NCBI GenBank assembly: GCA_030141605.1
Contig: JAQGDQ010000215.1
Span: 40,001 to 104,000 of the forward strand
Source of the DNA: Tubiluchus corallicola
Taxonomy: Eukaryota; Priapulida; Priapulimorpha; Priapulimorphida; Tubiluchidae
Reading direction: 5' to 3'
DNA length: 64,000 bases
The position numbers were made by a program, and so were the translations under genes. The notes below the pieces were generated by a model. That model ran no database searches and was not told where the DNA came from. It saw only the letters and a list, made by a program, of their open reading frames with translations. This document shows, piece by piece, positions 12,778-23,924 of this stretch (position 1 is its first letter; each line of letters opens with the position of its first letter).

Positions 12778-13315
12778 AGTTTAAACATAATTTATATAGG
12801 ATTGGATCAGACAGTTTGAACAACATGATTTAGGATCCTCATCACAACAGACTTTACACACTATTTACAAAAACATTTACATTAAGAATTGACTATACCT
12901 GCACAAGCTGACAAGTTTTACTACAAGATTACATTAGACATTAGTAGAAAATGACGGTTAGAAAATATTAATGTACGAATATTTAAGACTGAGGCATTTC
13001 ATATCAGATGGAAACTACTGGAAGCGTTTAGTACGTAATATAAATTCATGTATGCATTGGAATATTTTACAGTTAGCAACATAGTTAAATTCACCTTTTC
13101 CGAACAATAACAACTTCGACAAATCATTAGTTCCTAAGGCAGCTATATTAAGGTTTTCAGGCAGAAGTATTTCATTTAGTTTATCAAACATAACAACCCT
13201 AGTTTGTTGATACAATGGCTGCAACAAAAAGTGTTCAACAGACTCAAATCGAAATCCACAGTTACAATTCGGCAATACTGGATGACCGTTATTATCTTTA
13301 CAGCCTTTAGATTCA
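12778..13315 (-). mobile_element. 5'-truncated LINE 3' end, same family as 48545-50065
   Basis: The minus-strand frame 13015-13275 encodes the LINE C-terminus with NCGFRFESVEHFLL and NCKIFQCIHEFIL, nearly the same as the end of the copy at 48545-50065. The 3'UTR also matches, down to the TTTAAACATAATTTA end. The coding part starts abruptly, as expected after incomplete reverse transcription. The second Cys of the CxC...HC zinc-like end is lost (FLLQPLY against FLLHCPL). Confidence 0.85.
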
Positions 13316-13691
13316 GGTGCCTACTACCGTAAAGTACGTTAAGACGAAAACACAAAAATTATTTATAAGATTAAGATGGACGGTTATCTCATATGATAAT
13401 CAAAATTAGCACAGCACACTAAAGCCATGAGCCAAATTAAAATATAGCATTCTCCAAATTACTGCTCACCATAAAAGAAGAAGGAATTGGGTAAGCCAAT
13501 CACTTGCCTATCACTAAAGTCCCTCTTTTTACGACATTTTCCTCTCCTGCAAAACTTTAATATGGTTATCACAGAGTCCTCTCCTGTAAAACTTTAATAT
13601 GGTTATCACAGACCTTTTATATAAAACTATAAACTACGCAACGCGTACTAGACTAAAGTTGTCATGCGAGGGAAGTCTCACCCAATCTTAA

Positions 13692-14196
13692 AGTATAGCT
13701 CAAAACAATCGGCACTATAAAATATTGAAAGGGAACATACTATTTTTTCTTACATAAAAGAATTATTACAGCAGAAACGTAGTTTCGCATTCGCGCCTAG
13801 TTCTTCGCCGTTACATTTCGCAAGCGCGTTGCACAAAAAACAGGCGCTGTACCTCTCAGCACAGAGGTGTTCAATTATGATGTAGTGCACACGTTCGAGA
13901 ACTCATGCGTGAGCACTACGCCAAACTTGAAATTTGAACTTTGCCGAGTTTTTGCATATCACACTGAATGTTGTACAGTAGCACTATACTTTGATTTTCG
14001 TTTTCCCAAACACGTGCAATGTTATCACGTGCTGTTAAAATTTATGTTCACTTGTTAGGCTCGCACGCCGTTTAATTAAGTTTTTAACCTATTATTTAAT
14101 GGCCAAAAACGCTTTGGCGTTATTAAAGGTAAAAAATATATACTTTTCAGCTTACTTCAAAATGAGGTAGGACGTGAAAAATCATCCTGTTTTCCT
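13692..14196 (+). mobile_element. TTAA-flanked MITE, family B, copy 2
   Basis: 505-bp non-coding element bounded by TTAA at 13688-13691 and 14197-14200. The right end reads AATCATCCTGTTTTCCT, whose reverse complement matches the terminal AGGAAGACCGGACGATT of family A. That suggests both families used the same transposase. The left end has lost about 25 bp relative to the copy at 47274. An open frame inside it (13867-14058) is not a gene. Confidence 0.75.
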
Positions 14197-14209
14197 TTAA
14201 CTTCAAATG

Positions 14210-15000
14210 AAAAAAATGCTCGTAGATCCTAAAAACTAATGACTGCCCATAATTTCCTGATTTCATTTTAATTGTGAAACAGTAAACAAGGTAGCACACA
14301 ACGCAAACAACTAATTAAACACGTGACCTTCACCAAAATGTCAGCTAGTCAAGCTGCAAACGCAGACACGTGAAAACGTCAATTAATAAACACCCGGCGA
14401 GAGAGAATTTAGCGAATTCCAACAGACGTGGAAAAACAATGGCCGCATTGTTTACTCACCATCAGAAAATGAAAGTGAAGCTGAAAGTTCGTAAACAAGA
14501 CGAAAGAGCGTCCTAATTCTCTTCGCTTCTCTACTATTGGGTGGTTTTAAACAGAATTCCGTGAATAAAATAAAACCGAATTGTTACAAAGAAAGGGAAA
14601 TGAAGAATGTGAGAATAACAAAGAAGACATTATTTATTGATAACGCGCCAGGCTCTAACTGGCTAAATTTAAATGCTAAATAGACAGCTGCAGAAAATTG
14701 ACCATTTTCAATTCATTCTGACAGCTTTAACGTTAAACAAAAATATTCTCACCACTCAAGGTCAAATTTTATTAACCACGTCATGCATAAAAGCAAAGAA
14801 CTGAAAACACGACAGCTGGACATTGTCTAATAACTGTCTATAGTTCATTAAATTGATTAAAACTTAAATTTTGCTCTTCAAGTCTGGTGAAACAAAACGT
14901 ACGCGAAACATCCATTGGCTGTTTGGTTTTTCAATAAAAACTATAAACCGCTTTGGCTAAACTTTACAACTCCCCACACACAAGAAATTAGTTTGTGAAG
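14210..15000. other. Intergenic, no gene recognised
   Basis: AT-rich sequence without coding signals or clear repeats. Confidence 0.45.
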
Positions 15001-15004
15001 CTGA

Positions 15005-15440
15005 TTAGAATTAGGGTTAGCATTAGGATTAGGGTTAGGGATAGGGTTTGCTTGGGTTAGAGTTAGAGTACTTAAATTGTGTGGGGAAATGTAAACTCAG
15101 GGTTAGGGATAAGGTTGGGTTATTGTTAGAGTTAGGATTAGGGTTAGAGATAGTGTTGGGTTAAAGTTAGGGTACTTAAATTGTGTGGGGAATTGTAAAC
15201 TCAGGGTTAAGGATAGGGTTAGGGATAGGGTTGGGTTAGAGTTAGGGTACTTAAATTGTGTAGGGAATTGTAAACTCAGGGTTAAGGATAGGGTTGTGTT
15301 GTGTTAGAGTTAGGGTACTTAAATTGTGTGGGGAATTGCAAACTCAGGGTTAAGGATAGGGTTATGTTATGGTTACGGTTAAGATTAGGGTTAGGGCTAG
15401 GGTTGGGTTAGAGTTAGGGTATTGAAATTGTGTGGGGATT
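15005..15440. repeat. Interstitial telomere-like array with a longer repeat unit
   Basis: Many TTAGGG and near variants (TTAAGG, GATAGGG, TTGGG) on the + strand. They are interrupted about five times by a spacer reading TACTTAAATTGTGTGGGGAA, giving a composite unit of roughly 70-105 bp. TTAGGG is the usual animal telomere repeat. The array is internal and degenerate. Confidence 0.85.
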
Positions 15441-15449
15441 GTAAACTCT

Positions 15450-17070
15450 TTCCACCGCTTTTTATTCCAAGGATGCTTTGCTATCCCGCCTCCTAAATCC
15501 ATTGATCTCCAGTGAGTCTACAAAGTCAGTGCCTGGGTCCCTCAAGCAAATATGAACGATTTTTAACAAGAATATTAAATCTAAAATTAATAGTTAACCT
15601 CCACAGTAAAGGATTAAACAGCTATGGAATCAAACAACAAGACAAAAATCAGACCGAACTTATTAACCGGTGGGCTTTGAGATTCCACTGTCCCTCCAAA
15701 TGGCAGAGGGGCCAAAGAGTTCAGGACGAAGCGCTAATCAGAAAACAAATCGCTTTAACGATTCCTGTTAAAATAATAAGTAAAAGTTTTGCCAAAAACC
15801 ACTGCCATTTTTTGGAGGTTTTTTGCTCCCCGTTTCGATTCGAAAAAAACCCAATGGCACGACACTAGACCAAGACCTTTCGTTTCATATCGCCGAAAAT
15901 GGTGCCGTCGTCGGAGCTGTAGCCTCAAATCTTATATATATATATATATATACCACAGAAATTAATACATAGAGATTACCAAACACTGGAATGCCTGCAT
16001 AAGACAAGAAACGTAAAAGCACGTGGTTCAAAATTCAAGATTCGTTTATTCCATATCACACAACACATAATAGAGTCAGTCTTACAGTATTACATACTGT
16101 AAATTTGCAATTTAACAATTATTTAAATACAAAGTAATTTAAACAAAGCTAGAATAATGTATTGTGTCACAAGTCCCCCTGAAGCCAAGTTTGACGGAAA
16201 ACTTGAAAGGTGGAATAGAGGTAAACATGGGACAAAAATATTGTTAGTGCAAGATAGTGAAAAGAAGAAAATTAGGAGACAAAGAAAGAAGAAAATTTGA
16301 CTGACTACAAAATTCTTAACGTTAAATATCCATCAACGCTGTATTAGAACTGTAACATTAGAGTTCTAATACTGCAATAGTATTATAGTTAGAAAACTAA
16401 CTGTGCTATGAATTACAGTATGCGGAACATACTATTCACATTTGTTTATAATGCTCATTTTCTGTTAACTCTAAGCAATCATCAACTCCACCATACATCA
16501 AACAAAGAAATAACTAAACTCAATCACCAAAGGAATCCAGGTATCGAAGGTCCATTATAGAACCTTTACGCCAGACATAGGTTACGTAAATATAGTTTTT
16601 TTTCAGGGCTACATTCGGCATAATCGTCTCAGACTACCCCTCCAAAACTCAGTGCACGGATAATTATTCTTTTTTCAAAAACTTTTTTGACAAAAAACGT
16701 TCTGAAAGAGCAAACACGCATGCGTGCACACTGCTCATTAATCATCAGCCGAGCTGCGCAGGTAAACCCTGCACGCTACAAGCAAATAAACGCAAGTAAA
16801 TTGTATAAAATAAATTTTGTTTTTATAAATTGAGGCATACACAATAAGCAAGCCTTCAAAGAAACAACAACCGGGCTTTTAATTACGCTCTTCACGAAGT
16901 AAAGCGCCGCAACACCCCAGACTAAGACACGCCCTCTCCCGGTTGCACTATACCCCACGTGTCCAATTAGAGGCAATTTGACAGCGGCACGATCAGCAAA
17001 TGCGGGCAACAATGAAAATTTGGGGGCATTAAGATAACTGGGCCAAGATCACGAGGAGGGGAGGCGTGCG
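15450..17070. other. Intergenic region upstream of gene 2, no gene recognised
   Basis: Open frames at 15512-15868 (+) and 16776-17012 (-) show no family features and no splice context. A TA microsatellite lies at about 15936-15952. The stretch 16020-16300 looks like the reversed 3' end of a retroelement (TTTATTCCATATCACACA would read as a polyA-signal tail on the minus strand), but I see no protein in it. Confidence 0.4.
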
Positions 17071-17074
17071 GATG

Positions 17075-17082
17075 TATATAAG
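17075..17082 (+). promoter_or_regulatory. TATA box and 5'UTR exon of secreted-protein gene 2
   Basis: TATATAAG, the same octamer as in gene 1, followed by a short leader with CATCAC and a donor CAG|GTAAGA at 17154. The leader intron runs to the acceptor TTTGCAG ending at 18817, five bases before the ATG. Confidence 0.75.
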
Positions 17083-18822
17083 CTCAGGTGGATAAGGAGG
17101 AGGCATCACTTTTCCTCATCTTCATCACCAGAAGATAGTTCACACCTGTACAGGTAAGATAAATTTAATCTACCTTTCCATTTGTCATTTTTCCTAATTT
17201 TGGAATGTACTCGTTAATGATTCACTTTTAAATGAATAAAATTTGTTTAAAAACTTTAATTTAGTTTTTAACACATTAGTGTCTAGACTCTAGAGGGAAT
17301 CCAAAGTTTAAACTTAAAATAATTGAAATTTGATCAAAAGCTTGAGCTAAAAATTGGTATCAAACAGTGTATAAGCAATACAGAGAATTATGCAGAAGTC
17401 ATTCATATGTTAAATACTTATTTGCTTAATACATTATCCTTAATATCAAATCACCTAGTTACATGGTGTTGAGAGATTGCAAAAACTGATAAGTTATGAA
17501 ACAATGTGATTTAGACCGTTTTGCGGCTTCATTACAGACGTCTTTGGTTAAATTACAGCAGTCTATTTTAAGAAAGTAATTTGAATTCATTTTATGTCTT
17601 TTTTATTTTTATTTTAAGACAGTAAAATCCTCAATCTTTTATACTTTAGACTTTTATAGAATGAACACATTCAACTATCAGGAAAAAGTGAAAGTTAAAC
17701 ACGTGTTAAGTGAATCGTGTGTTATTTACTGACGAGTATTTTGGAAAATTACCTATAATTTCTCATTTTGTGTTTAACCGCTAGCCGAACTTGTAGGAAT
17801 TAAGTACAATTATAAGCAATTATCTACACACGAGGATTGCAAATCACGATGGAAAATGGACTACAACCAAACAGTTTGTGTTTCATGGCCACTCATCACA
17901 AGTACAAGGGCAAAATTAATCGGTGATAGTTTTAGTTAATGATGACAGCAGCAACAGTCACGTATTGTGCACATAATTCTGAAGGCAAACAATTATAAGG
18001 TGTAGCAGTTTGGAGAAGAAGTAGATGAAGAAGAAGCGAACAATTAGAAGATTAGATGTTTGGATTAACATAGGAGTAGAAAATACTGTAAATAAACAGG
18101 GATTTGGAAAGAGACAGTTAAAACCGACAGATAATATACTTGTCAGCTAGCGTTCTGTCAATAATTCTTTAACGAATTTTCAAAATTGGTCGAATCCATA
18201 CGTGTAAGATGACACTAGAGAGGATAGCAGTATTAGATGGAACACTCTATCCCACCACTTCGTCCCTTTTGCTGTTCAACACTTCCTTCTTAGGATAACT
18301 TTGTCTTTGCTGTACTATTCCCAAACAAGGGAATTATCCCTCTTTGAGAGATTACCTGTATTATGTTATCACTGAGTCTAGCAGCAGGGTAGGTACAAAT
18401 AAGTACAAGTAGGATGCATAGTAGAGAGACTACTATATTACAAAAAAGGGAAACCAAGAGAACTACAAAGAAATCCGATTTTCAGATAAGTACGAGCAGA
18501 ACATTTGTAGGAAGGTACTTGAATTCATTTTAACACGAATTACGGCACCTTCAGTAAACTTCGACATTTGAGTTTATAACCAATTTGCTATATTTTATTT
18601 TATTTTGCAAACTCCTTATTTGGAGATAGAAAAAACCATAACTGTGACTCTCGGTGCTGCCGTAGCAAGAAAGGCTCGCAAACTAAATGCCTTAATTGTA
18701 AAACAAACATCACTTACAAGAACAGTAATGATAAAAGTGCACCAGGGAAGCACTCCGGACGATACTTCCTTGCGAAAATCTTTCTTTGAAAATAATAAAC
18801 AGTTTTTATATTTGCAGAAATC

Positions 18823-19670
18823 ATGCGGGTACTCATTGCATTAGTGCTTTTCCTGGGCGTGGCTTTTGCTGGAGACGTAGCCCCATACGCTGCCCGCCCG
18901 GCAAAGTATGCACCAAAGGAAGCTCCACCAGCTTACGCACCAGCACCGAAACCAAAGGGACACTTCCACGCAACAACTTTTGGACCAGTAAGCAGAGGTC
19001 ATCTGGAAGGAGAGGGACAGAAGAGCAGCCATATTGACTTCACAAGAACCGGCAAGGCTTACGGCAAGTTGTATTCTCGCGATCAGGCAAGCGCTAAGGA
19101 AACAGGAAGCAGAAGCCGTGGCTACGACTATGACTATGCGTAAGTGTTGATGATTTTCCTTGCACAACTCTTGTCTTTCAAAACTTAGCGGTATAACTAT
19201 TCCGACTCATTTTAAAGTATCGTACAAAGTTGATAAAACAAAAAAAAATCAGCAGCAATACTGGAATTCATTTTTCGAATTTGTTTTCCAACAAATTACG
19301 TTAACATGTTAGAAACAAAAAAATGAAACTAATTTCTGTTCATGTTAGCATGCACACTTTAAACTTTAGTATTTTAACAAACATATTGCTTGTTGATTTC
19401 AGCGAGGGCCATGAGTACTACGTACCACGAAAACTTTACCACTACAACATTGAACAGCCAATCCTCGGCTATGTAGATGACTACAGTTACGGCGGGCCTG
19501 ACTATGGCTACAACGCATATGATGATGGATACCGCTATGCCAAACCTGCCGCTGCGTATGCGCCACATCCCGCTGACGCCAAACCCGTCCCTGCCTATCC
19601 TGCACATCCCGCGGGTCCGTACGCACATCCGGCACGCCCCTACAGACCGGTATACGCAGGATATGTATGA
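18823..19670 (+). CDS. Secreted Pro/Ala/Tyr-rich protein with conserved core (gene 2)
   Basis: Exons 18823-19139 and 19403-19670 give 194 aa. The phase-2 intron is at exactly the same codon as in gene 1 (after GYDYDY). Residues 1-16 (MRVLIALVLFLGVAFA) are a signal peptide sharing LFLGVA with gene 1. Residues 17-53 are rich in Pro, Ala and Lys. Residues 54-134 are the conserved core, with QKSSHIDFTRTGKAYG, GYDYDYAEGHEYYVPRKLY and NIEQPILGYVDDYS. Residues 135-194 are a Tyr/Pro/Ala/His tail with APHPAD, AHPAGPYAHPARP and a GYV end. There is no cysteine. The paralogy with gene 1 is clear from core identity, intron phase, leader intron and TATA box, yet the low-complexity parts share no sequence. 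Function is unknown; a role in an extracellular matrix or mineralised layer is an inference from composition. Confidence 0.88.
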
Positions 19671-19756
19671 AAGCATGAGATGTTTGAGATATGAGTCTCC
19701 TAAAAGGTGCTACCATTTTCTTTGCTAACGTAACACTGCAGCCCATTGGCTTACGA

Positions 19757-19762
19757 AATAAA
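19757..19762 (+). terminator. Polyadenylation signal of gene 2
   Basis: AATAAA 87 bp after the stop codon. A second AATAAA near 20095 would give a longer 3'UTR. Confidence 0.55.
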
Positions 19763-19799
19763 ATCATAGAATGAGGAACATTGACACGGGGCGACATAC

Positions 19800-22700
19800 C
19801 GTATGCTCCATGCCACAAACTGACAAGGAACAGAAAGGCGTGAAACCGCACGATACAAGCGACTCAACAATCTTCAAAAACTAAGAACAAAACTTTCAAG
19901 AAATAGTAAATATCTTACAGCGGCTTTGAAGAAACCCGGACTTTTACAAAAGAGATGTTGCTAGTTTTACGACTGATGTTCTTGAAATGTTCTCAAAAAT
20001 TCACAACACTAATGAGCTAATATGATTGTAAGGATAGCATTGCCAAAGAGTGGTGCTACCCAGAGACTTTACCATCAGCACATTTTTATCAGTAAATAAA
20101 TCCATTGCTGCTTTTATTCTTGCATAGATGTAACTCGGTAATTAAAGAAAGTGATCAAATGCAATACATACCTCATTGTGTGACCTCATTATCATACCTC
20201 CATGAATATTTGAACTTTTTATGTAACTCAATGCAAATTCGTTATGAGCAATGTTAGCAACAATTACATGGTTGCTGTCTAAACATAAACATTTTTAATC
20301 TAGTATTTTAAGCTATAATAAAAACCAGTTTGTTTCGATTGTTTACGCTTAAGTGCAAAAATAAGTACAAATTATTTATAATATTTTATTAACTAACGGC
20401 TTACTGTAATGATGTCAGGAAAGAGTTAGAAAACTTTAAAAGAAAAACTTTAATAATTTTTGTCACAAATGTCATGAAAGCTTTTTACCAAAGACAATAA
20501 TATTGTAAGCTATGAACAGTACCATCAAAATGTTTCGTTCATGGACTGTTTGTTTGCTGTTAGCCAAGAAAATGCTAATAGTCTCTAGTAAATGAATCAA
20601 GACCAAAAGAAATTTGTAAACCAAAAACCCCTTGTAAATAACCCACGATTGACAAAGTGTGGAAGAAGGTGCTAGTATGCGCAAAATGATAGTTAGAGAT
20701 TTGGACAGAAGAACTATAAGTACCCCAAAGATGAATGTTAATGAATGTTTTACCATTGTTTTCCTATGCACGTTTATAACTTTGCACTTTTTTATTGTTT
20801 TATTGATTTTTTGTGGCCTTAAAAATGTTACAATTGCTTAAGAAACATATATGTTTATGATACTGTTATCTTGTGAATGTCATTATAGATTTGAAGATGT
20901 AAAAAGAATACTTTTACAAGCGTATCTAATGAATTTGTTTTCTTTGCTCTTTTTATTCGATATCAAAACTGAATACACACGTATAAAACTCCCATCGATA
21001 GACTGCATGCAGTCTAGGGGACAGAGCATAAACAACACTTGCTCAGATCGCAAAATGGATGGGTGAGTTGTGGAGAGTGGTTGTGAAGCTAATCAATATT
21101 TTTATAAAATGCAAGTGGCAAACTAAATGCGAGTTAGAGTTTTCCAACGTACCAAAGAACAAAGTTACCTTCTTAATACTCAACAAAAAAGCTCTCATGG
21201 AATTCTAGCCCTGTCGAGGATCTGGCAACACAAATCATTGAGATTCTCGCAGCTTCCAGTATGCACAATTACTAAGATGACCTGATAATTGACACCTTGA
21301 CACACTCATGCTTTAATTTCGTATATAATTGCAGCACGTGCAGCAAGGCCGCTAATTTAAAGACTAGCAATAATTGCTTCGCCGGAGAATAATAGTAATT
21401 TGTAATTATCGTTTAAATATTTGATCAATCAAGCGTTACCTATAATAAAATAATGAACGGCCAAAGAAGAACAAGTTATTAGATCTTCAAATCGTAACAT
21501 TTACCTAACAATTCGGATAGGTAAACATTATGTAATAGCTAAAATATTCTTTTTTTAAAATAAAATCAAGTAGAAATAATCGGGTAATTGGAATTTCCAA
21601 GAAAAACCGGAAATACTGAAATTTATACATATAAATTAGTGACATTAAACTAATTTGACAATATAAATTTACTTTCCATACGATTAACATAAATATTTAC
21701 TGTTTATTCTACAATTTCACCAATTTTATTTCCCATTATCTGCAAACATGCAGGAACAAACATCAAACATGCAGAAAAAAACATGAATTTAAACAAGTTT
21801 TTGCAGAATCTGTTCGCTCAAAGGTGTTGCTAAAATTAGTGAGAAAAATTATTATATTTTCAATCCGAGGACCAAGGTCAGCAAGCAATCGTAGCATGCG
21901 GGACAGCAGGACTGTGAAAGCAAATTTATAAAGACAGAAAAACAAACATGACTCTTCCATGATGCAAAACAAATATGACTCTTTCATGATGGACAACTCA
22001 AGGACAATTGCAGAATGAATTTAGCAGCTTTGCAGATGGTAATTACACATGGATTTTTTTTACTTGCAAAATCCACACGGCAAACCAAGTAATGATTGAC
22101 GGAAACATCCGTTTTGTTTTTACTATTTTACGCAGGTCAGTTCACACAATCCAGTTTCACAATCCAGTTTACCCAGTGCAATCCACATTGTAAAAAAGTC
22201 AAGCGACAGAAATACAAGATGATTTCATAAAAGGGCAAAAGGAATGATGTTGAATCCAGTGCAATATAGTACTTTTCTGAAAGACTTATTTGCAAATGGC
22301 AATGGTTACCAAACATTATTATATCATGATCAAATTTCATTGTACGAGATTAAAGCACAAACTATTCCCTCCGCATAAACTGCACTGATCAATGCAAACA
22401 CCAAACAACATTATGAAATAAGCAGGTTATCTTTTTAACTGTACTTGTCTGCATAGTTTACTTACTGCGTTAACAATTCATTTTAAAATTCATTAACACA
22501 TTAATATGACGAATGGATTTGCTTATTGTCCATGAGGTTTAATACAGAACAGAAATTGAATAATTTGAGAACACCTCATAACAAAGTACCCATATCGGTT
22601 TATGAACTCCCTTTTTACCAACTAAATTATAAAATCCCAGCTCAACAAACTCGGCCTGATATGACTGCACGAGAGTCACTTTTTGGAATCATGACCAAAA

Positions 22701-23150
22701 TCCAAATTCACTGATATTGTTGAAAGTCTGAAAGACACCACATTCTGAATTTTTTGACAGGCCTGCAAATTGGTGAAAAGTACTTCTGTGACTAAAGTAT
22801 GGATCATTACTTTAGGATTGAGAACCAATGGTATAAGAGCTTGTTTAGACAAGGGATATTATACTAGGAAAATCAAAACCATTGTTGCCAATTGGTGAAC
22901 TGCAAAAATACGATGATAATCAATTACAACAGTTTGCAGTTGGACCAGTTATCATTAATAAATGATTATGAAAATACTTTGAACATGTCTAGCAAAGAAG
23001 AATAAATATAAACTGTCAATGCCAATTCACGCTCTCAATAAATACATTTGCCCTGTACGAGTAGGTCTGTATAAAGAATTATGCATCATTCAACGTATAA
23101 GACTCAATATGCTATTAACTTACGAAACAAAAGCATGCAATTTCATTTCA
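19800..23150. other. No gene recognised between gene 2 and OFD1
   Basis: AT-rich sequence with no ORF that resembles a known protein. If OFD1 continues leftward, its missing exons could be short and hidden here; I looked for minus-strand coiled-coil coding blocks with flanking splice sites and found none I would defend. The element at 20815-20838 matches one downstream of gene 1. Confidence 0.4.
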
Positions 23151-23160
23151 TGTACATAAA

Positions 23161-23880
23161 CATCCCACCAACAGTACTAGATTATCAATAGTAGGGTGTG
23201 CTCTCACACTTCTGGTTCGCTACGGTGGAAGCCATCACAAAAAAGATCTACTTCATTGGGTAGCCTCATCTCATATATGCATCAAACATTCCACGGACAA
23301 TACTATTTCATCAAAAGGTGTGTTCTAGTGGAAATATGGATCGTTATGATAGAAGCGATCATAAAAAGGCCTACCTAATCTGTGTAGCCCCATCTCATAC
23401 AAAAAACCAGACAGTTTAGTCTAGTGATAACACATCCAGTTTGTGTCTGAGAGGTCGTGAGTTCGATATAGTGACCGGGTCATACCAAAGACTAAAAATC
23501 TGCTGTTTCCCTGCCTAGCACATCGTACTTAGGGTAAAAGTGTGATAATAGTAGTGTCTGTTATGTAGTTGTAGTTTGTTATTTACAGTCGGCCCAAAAG
23601 CTCTCTGGAGCCTATTTTAATTGTTCATCCTAAAAGCAACTTTAAATAAAGATTATTATTATTATTATTATTATTAAAAAAAACATTCCACGGACTGTAC
23701 TAGTTTATCAAAAGCTGAGATGTTGTGGACATGTGGATCGCTATAGTGAAAGGGATCGTAAAAATGTTTTTACTTCATTCTGTAGCACTGTTACGCATGT
23801 AAATATTCCACAGACAGTACCAGTTTACCAAGCGCTGGATTCTTGTGCACTTCCGGGTGAAATTGATGGATAGCAAATCA
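23161..23880. repeat. Diverged ~120-bp tandem repeat, four copies, split by a SINE
   Basis: Copies start near 23161, 23287, 23684 and 23804. Each begins with a version of CATTCCACGGACAGTACTA and continues through a GTGGATCGCTAT-like segment and a TACTTCATTCTGTAGC-like segment. The SINE at 23406-23675 separates copies two and three, so the array is older than the SINE. Confidence 0.7.
23406..23675 (+). mobile_element. tRNA-derived SINE
   Basis: About 270 bp. The head has A-box-like TTTAGTCTAGTGATAA and B-box-like GTGAGTTCGATA. The body includes TTATTTACAGTCGGC, and the end is TTTAAATAAAGATTATT plus an (ATT)n tail. The copy at 38215-38500 shares head, body and tail. It is not a functional tRNA, because the two ends of the head cannot form an acceptor stem. 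Confidence 0.85.
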
Positions 23881-23924
23881 TTTTACTTGCAATAAGTGCC
23901 ATTCCACGATGCAGACACACTTAC

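Noticed and set aside
15512-15868. 118-codon open frame as a gene
   Set aside because: No recognisable domain, promoter or splice context; the ATG sits next to the telomere-like block.
18605-18844. 79-codon frame before secreted gene 2
   Set aside because: It lies in the leader intron and runs across the acceptor into exon 2 in the wrong frame.
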